A DNA stretch of 64,000 bases, taken from Anaerolineae bacterium (GTDB taxonomy: Bacteria > Chloroflexota > Anaerolineae > Aggregatilineales > Phototrophicaceae). The notes beneath the pieces are model-generated. The model saw only the letters and a program-made list of their open reading frames with translations, was not told where the DNA came from and searched no databases. Made by a program: the position numbers and the translations under genes. The stretch lies in contig JAJEBE010000057.1 of assembly GCA_022822545.1 (NCBI GenBank), positions 157,671 to 221,670 on the forward strand. Reading direction: 5' to 3'. Positions 52,217 through 62,390 of this stretch are shown here, in pieces; the stretch's first letter is position 1; the number at the start of each line of letters is the position of its first letter.

Positions 52217-53512
52217 TTACGATGCGCGTTTTCGTTTCAGGTCATCGGCGTTATTGTAGCGCCGGATGGAAGGATAGCGCCAGGCGACCCAGGCGGTCAG
52301 CAGCACGGTCGCCAGGCCGCCGCTGAAGATGGCGAAGGGCGCGCCGAATAGCGATGCGACCAGGCCCGCCTCCAGCTCGCCCAATTGCGGACCGCCCATG
52401 AAGAACATCATGTTGACCGAGACCATCCGGCCGCGCAGTTCATCCGGCGTCATGAGTTGTCGTATCGTGCCGCGGATCACCATGGAGACGGTGTCGCCGG
52501 CGCCGGTCAGCGCGAACATGACATAGGACAGGGCGAAGCTGGTTGAGATGCCGAAGACGGCAGTCGCCAAGCCATAAACCGCCACCGCCACCAGCAAGAT
52601 GAGGCCTTGGCGCTTCATCTCGGCGCGCAGGGACATGATGAGGCCGACCAGCAGGGCGCCAATCGGCTGAGCGGTCGCCAGCAGCCCGTAGCCAACCGCG
52701 CCGACGCCGAGGATATCACCCGCCACGATCGGCAGCATCGTCCGCGCCGAGGAGAACAGGGTGGCGAAGAAATCCAGCAGCATCGTACCCATGATGATGC
52801 GCGTGCCGAAAGTGAAGCGGATGCCGTCAATCAGCGCTCGCAAACCTATGCCCGCGCCGTAAGTCATCTTGCCCCGATGGCGAATGAGCCAGATCGCGAT
52901 GATCGCGGCGAAAAACGTGACGGTATTGATGCCATATACCAAGCCGATGTTGAATTGCGCCACTAACAAGCCCGCGGCAGCCGGACCACAGATCGTCGCG
53001 ATCTGAAAGATCAGCGTGTTCAGGCTGATGGCGTTGCTGAGGTGGCGCGGTTTGACCAGGTTCGCCACGATGGATTGCCGCGCCGGGCTATCGAGGGCGG
53101 TGGCGGCTGCGCCCAGCGCTGTCAAGAGATAGATGGCCGCGACATCGATTTGGTCGGAGAGAGTGAGCCAGGTCAGCACTGCCGCGATCGCCGCCGAGGC
53201 CACACGCGTCCAAAGCATCACGCGCCGGCGGTCCAGCGCGTCAGCCAGGATGCCGCCGACCAGGGCGAACATGACGATGGGGATCACGCGCACCAGCCCG
53301 AGCATACCCAGGCCAAAAGCCTCAGCGCCCATATCCACCGGATTGCCCAGGATGTTGACCGTGAATGTTTGCCCGCGCAGCAGCTCAAAGACATGCCAGT
53401 TGATGGCGAAAAGCTGCATCTGCGAGCCGGTGGTCGAGATCATTTCGCCGAGCCAAAGAAAGCGAAAATCTCGATAGCGCAGCGCGACCATGCGGGTGAG
53501 TTGACGAGCCAT
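52217..53512 (-). CDS. MFS exporter, EntS/MFS_3-like
   Basis: The 431-residue protein has twelve hydrophobic segments. It begins MVALRYRDFRFLWLGEMISTTGS, typical of the enterobactin-exporter-like MFS_3 group. The loop motif ILADALDRRRVML resembles the DRxxRR signature. I place the start at ATG 53512 with the alternative 53548. With the TipAS gene just downstream it could form a drug-sensing/export pair. It interrupts the phage-like gene order. Confidence 0.85.
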   Translation of the reverse strand: MARQLTRMVALRYRDFRFLWLGEMISTTGSQMQLFAINWHVFELLRGQTFTVNILGNPVDMGAEAFGLGMLGLVRVIPIVMFALVGGILADALDRRRVMLWTRVASAAIAAVLTWLTLSDQIDVAAIYLLTALGAAATALDSPARQSIVANLVKPRHLSNAISLNTLIFQIATICGPAAAGLLVAQFNIGLVYGINTVTFFAAIIAIWLIRHRGKMTYGAGIGLRALIDGIRFTFGTRIIMGTMLLDFFATLFSSARTMLPIVAGDILGVGAVGYGLLATAQPIGALLVGLIMSLRAEMKRQGLILLVAVAVYGLATAVFGISTSFALSYVMFALTGAGDTVSMVIRGTIRQLMTPDELRGRMVSVNMMFFMGGPQLGELEAGLVASLFGAPFAIFSGGLATVLLTAWVAWRYPSIRRYNNADDLKRKRAS

Positions 53513-53588
53513 CGCGGTCCCAGTGCAGGCGGACAGGTCAAGCGGCAACCTTAACGCAAAGGCAGGCCTGTCGCCAGATTCAATCGGC

Positions 53589-54374
53589 TCATGCCGTCAA
53601 GCGCCGCATGCGGTTCACCAGCGTCGATGGCCCATCTTCGAGCAGACTGTGCGACTTCAGCATCAACTCGGCATAGCGCACGGTCAGGTCGCGGATTGGC
53701 AAGGCGGCGGCATAGGTCTCGATCAGCGCGCCTTGCGGGTGCATGGCCGCGATTGTGCCTTGCGCGCCGCGCCGCACGGTCAGTTGGCGGTTCTGCCGGT
53801 CGATAGCGGTGATTCGCAGGTATTCGTCCTTGATGCGCAGGAGCTGCCCGACCTGGAAGCGGGGACTGAAGCCGGCGGTATCACTGCCGCTGGTATCGCT
53901 CACGCTGATGATCGCGGCTTTCGCGCTTAAGGCGCTGCCGCTTATCGCGTCGCCGCTGTCAGTCCAGGCGCCCGTCCAGCGGTCATGCCAGCCCCAGACG
54001 CCGTCGATGGCGACAGCTCTGGTCCCGCTCGCGTCATAGCGGATGGTCCTGCCCCTGGCCAAGTGCAGGATGCTGGCCGGCGTATCGGGGTCCTCTGGCA
54101 GGCGCAGAAACAGATCGTGGTCTATTTCGCCGCCGGCATCGTTGACCGCGCGCAGTTCGAGCAGATCGTCCGGCAGGATAAACAAGCGCGGCGCAATCGG
54201 ATTGAGGGGGATGACGCGCCTTTGCAGCAGCGGACAGTAGCGCCGCTGCGTCAGCGACTCGATGAGGTGGCTGGCTTCCTGCAAGCTGTGCAGCAGTTCT
54301 TGATCGGAATCGCTGTCCGTCGCCGCCAAGCCGAGCTGACGACGCAGGTCATCCAATGTAGCTATCGTATACAT
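53589..54374 (-). CDS. Phage head-tail connector-like protein
   Basis: The 261-residue protein begins MYTIATLDDLRRQLGLAATD, followed by LHSLQEASHLIESLTQRRYCP. This resembles the start of gp6-type head-tail connector/adaptor proteins of HK97-like phages (helices that grip the portal). A beta-rich insert (residues about 60-220) is unusual for the short connectors. AAAGGAAA precedes the ATG. Confidence 0.6.
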   Translation of the reverse strand: MYTIATLDDLRRQLGLAATDSDSDQELLHSLQEASHLIESLTQRRYCPLLQRRVIPLNPIAPRLFILPDDLLELRAVNDAGGEIDHDLFLRLPEDPDTPASILHLARGRTIRYDASGTRAVAIDGVWGWHDRWTGAWTDSGDAISGSALSAKAAIISVSDTSGSDTAGFSPRFQVGQLLRIKDEYLRITAIDRQNRQLTVRRGAQGTIAAMHPQGALIETYAAALPIRDLTVRYAELMLKSHSLLEDGPSTLVNRMRRLTA

Positions 54375-54491
54375 GAGTTTCCTTTCTCTTTCGTGATTAG
54401 CATTATGTGAGCCGGGGAAATGACGCTGACAACTGTCATCAGCGCGCCGGCTGTGTTAAGTTATGTCAGCGGGAAGGGGAAGACGCAGATT

Positions 54492-54761
54492 ATGAAAATA
54501 GTCGCGATCGCGCCGGCCGACTTTGACGCGGGACTGCATCGACTGCCGGTGGCGGGCGAGTTGCTGCTGCCCGGCGTGCAGGCCTTCGTCGGGGCGGATG
54601 GCGTCGCTTTCGCGCTGAAGCAGGGGCTGATGCCGGCGGCCGCTTGCGGGACGGTGGTGGAGTTATGCCGTCAGGGCGAGGGCGTGGAGATGGCGATCAG
54701 GGCGGAGCAGCAGGAGGATGGCGGGTTTTTCTTCGAGGCGCTGTGGGTGTTGGTGGGGTGA
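54492..54761 (+). CDS. Small unknown protein on the opposite strand to the phage module
   Basis: The 89-residue frame starts at ATG 54492 with GGGAAGGGGAAG upstream. Text such as MKIVAIAPADFDAGLHRLP and GVEMAIRAEQQEDGGFFFEALWV has no recognised motif. Codon composition is plausible but coding status is uncertain. Confidence 0.4.
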   Translation: MKIVAIAPADFDAGLHRLPVAGELLLPGVQAFVGADGVAFALKQGLMPAAACGTVVELCRQGEGVEMAIRAEQQEDGGFFFEALWVLVG

Positions 54762-54776
54762 GGGGGCAACCCTGCT

Positions 54777-55109
54777 CTACTTGCGCCAGTTATCATGGCT
54801 TCCAAGATAAACTTTATGGTCGCAGGACGGTGATCCCGGCGCAGGAACGAAAAGACCGTCAGCGAGAAGAAAATAGATGAAATCGACCTTTGCGTCTTCG
54901 ATATTTGCCTTCGCCTCGTCGGCGGCCACGCCCCAGGAGGAACAGCCAGGCAATTCCGCGACACGGACGTAGAAGCAGGGTTCTCCATCAGTAGTTTCAT
55001 CAGGAGTGACTTCAATCTGATATGGGCGGGCAGCAAGCTCTTTCGCTCTGTTGAACAGTTCTTTGTTCATGTGTGAAGGCGCATGTTTGCAGCTTATCCT
55101 TGAACCCAT
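54777..55109 (-). CDS. HicB-like antitoxin-fold protein, no adjacent HicA
   Basis: The 110-residue protein has the HicB partial RNase H-like pattern: EPCFYVRVAELPGCSSWGVAADEAKANIEDA. The start ATG 55109 is preceded by AAGGAGA; a later ATG (55070) is possible. HicB normally neutralises the HicA mRNA interferase, but no HicA-like small frame is seen on either side. It may be a solitary member or have a partner elsewhere. It is the first gene downstream of the capsid gene. Confidence 0.7.
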   Translation of the reverse strand: MGSRISCKHAPSHMNKELFNRAKELAARPYQIEVTPDETTDGEPCFYVRVAELPGCSSWGVAADEAKANIEDAKVDFIYFLLADGLFVPAPGSPSCDHKVYLGSHDNWRK

Positions 55110-55203
55110 GATGTCTCCTTGCACGGTTCGAAAATCGCAACCAACACAGCAATCATAACATAGAAAATGGGGCGGAGGCTCCCCAGCCCCCGCCCACACT
55201 CAG

Positions 55204-56982
55204 CTACACCGTGATGTTATAGGCGCAGCTCGCCACATCGTCATCAAAGCGGACGAAGGCCAGCCGCACCGTCGCCGTCAATTGGTAGCTGTCGTAATAC
55301 GACAGGTAATCCACGCTGACCGCGATCTTGCGCCGGTAGCCGACGTACCAGCCCGGCCGATACACGCAGACCGCTTGACCCTTGCGGTTCTGCCCGCCGC
55401 CTACCTTGCCATCGGCTTCGGTGAGGGGCATCTCGGCGGAGACGAAGACCGGTATCCCGTCAACAAAGCCGATCTGCCCGGTTTGCGCCGTCGCCAGCGG
55501 ACCGGCTTTGTCCACCGTCAGAAACTCGCTCAAGCCGAGCAGCGCCGAGTAGGTGCCGCTATCCACCAGCCAAGCCAGGTCGGAAGGGCGGGCGGCATAT
55601 TTCCCCGGCATCTTGAAGCGGGCCTCGCGCAGTTTCGCCAGCGTCGGCGCGCCGTTGAGGTTCAAGGCCTTGGCGGTGGCATCCACCAGAGGCAGATGCC
55701 GCAAGCCGTCCAGAGCGAGGTACTTGGCCGTGCCCGCCGGCGCGGCGTGGTCGCTGTTGATATTGCCGGCGCCGGCTGTGGTCCTGTCGCCATTGAGCAG
55801 GACGTTGTCGATGGCGTCGGCGATGGCGCGGACCGCCTGTTCCCGATAGACATTCAGCACCGGGATGACCGCGTCTTCCACCAGCTCGCTGCTGAAGCCG
55901 ACCCGCAGCGCCAGCTTCTTGGCGTTCAGCGTCACCTTGCCCGAGCCGACCTTGCTATCCGGAATCGGATTGCCGGCGCCCAGCGTCAGATGCGCCTCGT
56001 CCTGAGTTTCCGGCACGAAGTACACGGTCGGGTCCGCCCCTTCAATCGGCAGTTCGAAGGGATTGCTGGGCATCTCGATGCTCTGGAAAAGCGGCAAGAT
56101 CGTATTGTCCTGGCGGGCTTTGCGCCAGATCTGCTGGCTCCATAAATCCGGCGCCCATTCATCGCCGAAGCCGGTCTGCGTGCTATAAGCCAGTTCATCC
56201 GCTTTGGTCGCTTTGAGCTTCGCCCGATGGATCTTGTCCGCCAGCGCATTGGAATAGCGCTCGCTGACGCCGTGGAAGCTCTTGGCCGAGCGCAGCAGCA
56301 TGTAGCCGTGCAGCATGTCCATCACATCCAGCGAATCGTACTCGCTGCCGACGGCGATCTTGCTTGTCTTCAGGGCATCGCGTTCGTCCGCCATCGGCAG
56401 CCGCTTCAATGCCCGTCCCGTGTTTTCAGTCATGGTTTCCGCTTTCTCCTCGTTAGATGATTCTTCCCTTGTGGCCTCCCGACCGCTTAGCCCCAGCCGC
56501 GACATGTCCAAACCCAGCGACTTGTAAGCGCTCTTGAGGGTATGCACATCCGTAAGCCGCGGCTCGGCCGGGGTTGGCGTCAGGCTGCCTTCGACAATGG
56601 GCCAACGCTCAATCTGACCATCGGCCTTGACCTCGACCAGATGCGGCAAACTGCCCGAGGACCAACTCAGGACGCCTTGATCCACCAGCCGCTGCACCGC
56701 TCTCACATAGCGTTTGTGCAGGTCCAGCTGCGCCTCTGCCCAGAGTCCTGTCTCGTCCGGTCGCAGCGTGTCGATGACGCCGATCACGGCCGCCTTCAAG
56801 GCGCCATCCAATCCGTGGTGGTAGAGCACCGGACGCTGCTCGTACCAATCCAAACCGACATCAGTCTGCGGCGTGAAATACTCGTCCTGTAAATCCCGCT
56901 GGCGAGGCTCGCCCCAGGTGATGAGATAACCACCAATACGGCCCGCCGGCGCGTCAATCGTCTTTACTGTCATGTCTTTCAT
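55204..56982 (-). CDS. Fused HK97-type prohead protease and major capsid protein
   Basis: The 592-residue protein combines two proteins in one frame. Residues about 10-170 form a prohead protease (RIGGYLITWGEPRQRDLQDEYF, YHHGLD with His, LSWSSGS with the candidate Ser). After a charged linker, residues about 230-590 form an HK97-fold capsid protein (PFELPIEGADPTVYFV, LALRVGFSSELVEDAV, GIPVFVSAEMP). Such fusions occur in some tailed phages and related elements, with the protease cleaving during head assembly. GGAGG lies 7 bp before ATG 56982; the frame extends to 57069 without a better site. Portal and terminase are missing upstream. Confidence 0.85.
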   Translation of the reverse strand: MKDMTVKTIDAPAGRIGGYLITWGEPRQRDLQDEYFTPQTDVGLDWYEQRPVLYHHGLDGALKAAVIGVIDTLRPDETGLWAEAQLDLHKRYVRAVQRLVDQGVLSWSSGSLPHLVEVKADGQIERWPIVEGSLTPTPAEPRLTDVHTLKSAYKSLGLDMSRLGLSGREATREESSNEEKAETMTENTGRALKRLPMADERDALKTSKIAVGSEYDSLDVMDMLHGYMLLRSAKSFHGVSERYSNALADKIHRAKLKATKADELAYSTQTGFGDEWAPDLWSQQIWRKARQDNTILPLFQSIEMPSNPFELPIEGADPTVYFVPETQDEAHLTLGAGNPIPDSKVGSGKVTLNAKKLALRVGFSSELVEDAVIPVLNVYREQAVRAIADAIDNVLLNGDRTTAGAGNINSDHAAPAGTAKYLALDGLRHLPLVDATAKALNLNGAPTLAKLREARFKMPGKYAARPSDLAWLVDSGTYSALLGLSEFLTVDKAGPLATAQTGQIGFVDGIPVFVSAEMPLTEADGKVGGGQNRKGQAVCVYRPGWYVGYRRKIAVSVDYLSYYDSYQLTATVRLAFVRFDDDVASCAYNITV

Positions 56983-57096
56983 CTTTCCTCCTGTCTGCTT
57001 TCCCAATGCCAACAAGGCTTCCGCTTGCGAACGAACAGAATGCGCCCACAGCGAGATAAACTTTCCCACATCCCGTTTTCGCCAGCAGCGTCATCC

Positions 57097-57142
57097 CCTC
57101 TCGCAGGTCAGTGTCTACGCGACCCAAAGCTTTTGCGAGAGG
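57097..57142. ncRNA. Possible structured RNA segment (two consecutive hairpins, to 57252)
   Basis: CCTCTCGCA at 57097-57105 pairs perfectly with TGCGAGAGG at 57134-57142. A second pair, CGGGTGGT (57196-57203) and ACCACCCG (57245-57252), follows. I recognise no known RNA family; the assignment as RNA is speculative. Confidence 0.25.
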
Positions 57143-57340
57143 CCGGGGGCGGGATTGTCAGGCGTTGCTGCCTCAGTCCGTCCACACGCGGCTATCGGGT
57201 GGTGCAGGGGCGGGCAGCCATGCAGCGCGACGCCGGCGCTTGCTACCACCCGAAAGTGAGACCGCTATCGCCGATGCCGCGCCTTGTTAAGCGTCTGCGG
57301 GCACATGCCGTCAGACTATCTCAACCGTATGATAGCACTA

Positions 57341-57362
57341 ATGTTCTATAAAACAAGAACAT
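57341..57362. promoter_or_regulatory. Palindromic operator candidate upstream of recD2
   Basis: ATGTTCT-N8-AGAACAT is a perfect 7-bp inverted repeat in an AT-rich promoter-like tract, 125 bp before recD2 and 360 bp before the capsid gene on the other strand. The GTTC/GAAC half-sites resemble SOS-type boxes of several phyla, but the spacing is not a standard one. Confidence 0.45.
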
Positions 57363-57486
57363 ATTTTCATATATTGGTATTTTCTAACCGAATAGCTTCT
57401 TGGGACAAATTGCGCGACGAGCGCGCGCCTGTTACGCCATAGCGTTATGGTCAATAGTCCCTACAATAAGTAAGACAAGACAAACG

Positions 57487-59699
<2,213 letters not shown>

Positions 59700-59703
<4 letters not shown>

Positions 59704-60470
59704 AGGAACTCTATCCGCACAGCCTCAGTCTCCGCCGGACCAAACCGCCTCGCCGCAGCCGCCGTCCTGAAACTCACCGAATACGGCGCCGCGCGATTTT
59801 CCGCCAAGTGCGCCGCCAGCGGACCATCATCCCGATCCGGCGCGAGATAGGCCAGCCGATGTCCGCCTGCCTCCATGACAAGACCGCTCGCGCCGGCCGC
59901 CGCATCCGTCACCGCTTGCGCGTCGGCGCCAATGACCGCCGACATGACAGCGGCATAACGCGCCACATCAGTCGTCGCCAGGCTCAGCGTATGGATCCCG
60001 GTCACGCCATTAGGATGCTCGCGTTCCTGTGGCAGACGCTCGTCACGCGGCGTCACATCTTCGATGATGAAGGGAATCAAGCCCTGCCAGTCGCCGCCGA
60101 CTTTGTTGTTGATCCAGCGGACCTCGTAACCGTCCGGGCGCGCGCGGCCGCCCTCCGTCAGATCGCCGCAATCGACCCCGTGTGAGCGGAACGCCGCCAG
60201 GTCGCTCTCGATATCATCGGTCGCCAGGCAGAAGTCGATCAAGCCGCCGCCGCGCTCCTGCAGCAGCGCCCACCAGGGATGCGCCGGGCTCTCTGCATAG
60301 AAGCCGAGAAGCTCAATATAGCTGCCATCGGCGAAGCCGATCAGCGCGTTGTACGAGCCGTATGGATGTCGCCCGCCTTCGACCACAGTGAAGCCGAGCT
60401 CGCGATAGGTCTCAATCGCCCGCTCAAGCGAATGCGCCGCGATGACAATGTGATCAATGCCCGTGATCAT
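59700..60470 (-). CDS. VOC-superfamily (glyoxalase-like) protein
   Basis: The 256-residue protein opens MITGIDHIVIAAHSLERAIETYRELGFTVVEGG, with the first metal His, and YIELLGF. A second related half contains IHTLSLATTDVARYAAVMSAVIG. It corresponds to the glyoxalase-like domain family PF13468. Members use a metal for isomerase, dioxygenase or resistance reactions; the reaction is not identifiable. It is followed upstream by the methionine aminopeptidase gene with a 24-bp gap. Confidence 0.85.
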
Positions 60471-60494
60471 GGGTCGCGCCTCCGTGATTCTCCA

Positions 60495-61256
60495 TCAAAC
60501 ATAACCCCCATCCACCCGGGTGAGCAAAATCGGCTCGGCGCCGTTGATGATGACGGTATGCTCATACTGCGCCGAGAAGCTGCCGTCGACCGTGCGCAGC
60601 GTCCAGCCATCATCGGCCTGCTTGATGCGGCCGCGCCCGCTATTGAGGAAAGGCTCCAGCGTGACCACCATGCCATCGGCCAGCACATCTTTATTGCGTT
60701 TGTTGTAATAATTCGGGATCGAAGGCTTTTCGTGGATGTGCCGCCCGACGCCGTGCCCGCCCAGTTGGCGCAAAGTGCGGTAGCCTTGCTTCTTGGCGAA
60801 TTTCTCCACCGCCCGTCCGATGGCGTTGGCACGTTGTCCATGCCGCGCCATGTCCATAGCCAGGTCCAGCGCGCGTCGCGTCGCCGCGCACAGCTTGCTC
60901 TGCGCGGGCTGCGCCGGCGGGATGATGATCGTCGCGCCCGTATCCCCCCAGTAATCTTCCAATACCGCTGACACATCGACATTGAGCATATCGCCCGCGC
61001 CTATGAAGCGATCCTTGCGCGGGATGCCATGCGCCGCTTCGTCGTTCAGGCTGATGCAGGTATAGCCGGGGAAGCCATAAGCGCGGATCGGCGCTGAGAC
61101 GGCGCCCATCTTGGTCATGAAATCGCGACCGATATCGTCCAGGTCGCGGGTGCTCATGCCCGGCTCGGCGTTGTCCAGCATGAGCTTCAAGGTCAGCGCG
61201 CAGATCTCGCCGATGCGCTTCATGCCGCGCAGGTCTTTGTCGCTTTCGATTCGCAT
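60495..61256 (-). CDS. map: Methionine aminopeptidase, type I
   Basis: The 253-residue protein carries the metal-binding set: His76 in AAHGIP (substrate), Asp94 in NVDVSA, Asp105 in GDTGAT, His in GGHGVGRHIHE, Glu in TLEPFL and Glu in QYEHTVII. It removes N-terminal methionine after deformylation. The N-terminal extension of type II enzymes is absent. The ATG at 61256 lacks a strong ribosome-binding site. Confidence 0.95.
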   Translation of the reverse strand: MRIESDKDLRGMKRIGEICALTLKLMLDNAEPGMSTRDLDDIGRDFMTKMGAVSAPIRAYGFPGYTCISLNDEAAHGIPRKDRFIGAGDMLNVDVSAVLEDYWGDTGATIIIPPAQPAQSKLCAATRRALDLAMDMARHGQRANAIGRAVEKFAKKQGYRTLRQLGGHGVGRHIHEKPSIPNYYNKRNKDVLADGMVVTLEPFLNSGRGRIKQADDGWTLRTVDGSFSAQYEHTVIINGAEPILLTRVDGGYV

Positions 61257-61644
61257 TTTATGTGACGATATCCGCTGTTTTTCTATTGGATTAGTCGAAT
61301 ATCAATCGAGGATAGTGGAGCATTCTATGGAATGCAACGGGTTACATACCTGGACTCTTCTTGCCAGAGCAATTGCATCAAATCATTTTATCACCGAGGA
61401 CACCGAGTGTTTTTGAGGACACAGAGGGTTCAACGATATTTTATGCTCGCGCAAGATGCGCAGCCGGCCAACAAATGCAAATAGTCACTGCTAAACAGCA
61501 CTTAAACTGCTTTACTCTGTGTCCTCGTTTTTTCTCGGTGTACTCGGTGGTAAATTTTTGCGCGACTTACTTGCGATTACTGAGAAATTGAGCTTGTTCT
61601 TTGCGCCCTTTGTGGTGAATTATGTTGAAACTATCTACCCATGC
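61257..61644. other. Intergenic region filled by ACCACAGAGGACAC-type repeats
   Basis: No gene is visible. CACCGAGGACACCGAG and GAGGACACAGAGG (about 61395-61428) face inverted partners CTCTGTGTCCTCG and CTCGGTGTACTCGGTGG (about 61514-61552), followed by GCGCCCTTTGTGGTGAATTA at about 61602. The same vocabulary occurs at 3864-3991 and near 13225. Confidence 0.6.
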
Positions 61645-62319
61645 TCAAGTCGCCCGCTCGCCAAGCCGCCGCTCTGTACCCGCCAGTAGCCGCTGCACAT
61701 TGTTCCAATGGCGCAGTGGTATCATCACCGTAAGCGCGACCGCATAGAGCAGCAGGATCGGCTTCTGGAACTCGGCGCCGACCAACAGAATAAGCCATAT
61801 ATTCGCCACGGCAAAGCCGATCAAGACACCGAGCGAGACATAACGCGTGCGCGCGATCACGGCCGCGCCGATTGCCGCCGCCACCAGAATCTGAAAGGGC
61901 TGGATCATCAGCATGGCGCCGAAAGCGGTGGCCGCGCCCTTGCCGCCCCGCACGATCAGCTTCAGCTTGCCTTCTCGGATAGACGCGGTCAGCACCGTGG
62001 CGAACAGCGACCAGTTATGCCCGACCACGACGCAGGTCGCCGACACCGATGTCGCCACGCCTATCTGCGCCGGCAAGATCAGATCGCGCGCCAGCAAGAC
62101 CGCCAGTACCCCCTTGAGCACATCAATCAAGCCGGTGAAGACCGCCCAGCCCTTGCCCACCGCGCGCGCCACGTTGGTGCCGCCCATATTGCCGCTGCCC
62201 ACCTCGAAGATGTTGACATTCTTGGCTTTGCCCACGAAGTAGGCGGTCGGGAAGGAGCCGATCAGGTAGCTGCTGACGATGATGAGCAGCACTTGCGCGG
62301 CGTTGTCTGAAGTAAACAT
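61645..62319 (-). CDS. plsY: Glycerol-3-phosphate acyltransferase PlsY
   Basis: The 224-residue membrane protein has the PlsY motifs SYLIGSFPTAY, SGNMGGTNVARAVGKGW (in place of SGNxGATN), GGKGAATAFG and a C-terminal LRHWNN region. It transfers acyl from acyl-phosphate to glycerol-3-phosphate, the first step of phospholipid synthesis. Length is typical. Confidence 0.94.
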   Translation of the reverse strand: MFTSDNAAQVLLIIVSSYLIGSFPTAYFVGKAKNVNIFEVGSGNMGGTNVARAVGKGWAVFTGLIDVLKGVLAVLLARDLILPAQIGVATSVSATCVVVGHNWSLFATVLTASIREGKLKLIVRGGKGAATAFGAMLMIQPFQILVAAAIGAAVIARTRYVSLGVLIGFAVANIWLILLVGAEFQKPILLLYAVALTVMIPLRHWNNVQRLLAGTERRLGERAT

Positions 62320-62390
62320 GTCGCGATCCTGTCACACTGAAACCGCCAGGCGCAGCCGCAAAGCCGAAACGTTTGCCCGCGCCCAGCAAA

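Larger units (their letters stand above)
56983..57486. other. Intergenic region between the capsid gene and recD2, with hairpins and a palindrome
   Basis: No supported gene lies in about 500 bp. It holds two strong inverted repeats (57097-57142 and 57196-57252) and an AT-rich promoter-like tract with a palindrome (57341-57362). A 46-codon minus-strand frame from about 57094 has a good GAGAGGGG ribosome-binding site but no recognisable content. Confidence 0.55.

Noticed and set aside
54777..55109. Complete HicAB toxin-antitoxin pair
   Set aside because: No HicA-like frame on either side of the HicB-like gene.
49087..57069. Intact prophage
   Set aside because: Terminase, portal, tape measure, integrase and lysis genes are missing and cellular genes interrupt the order.
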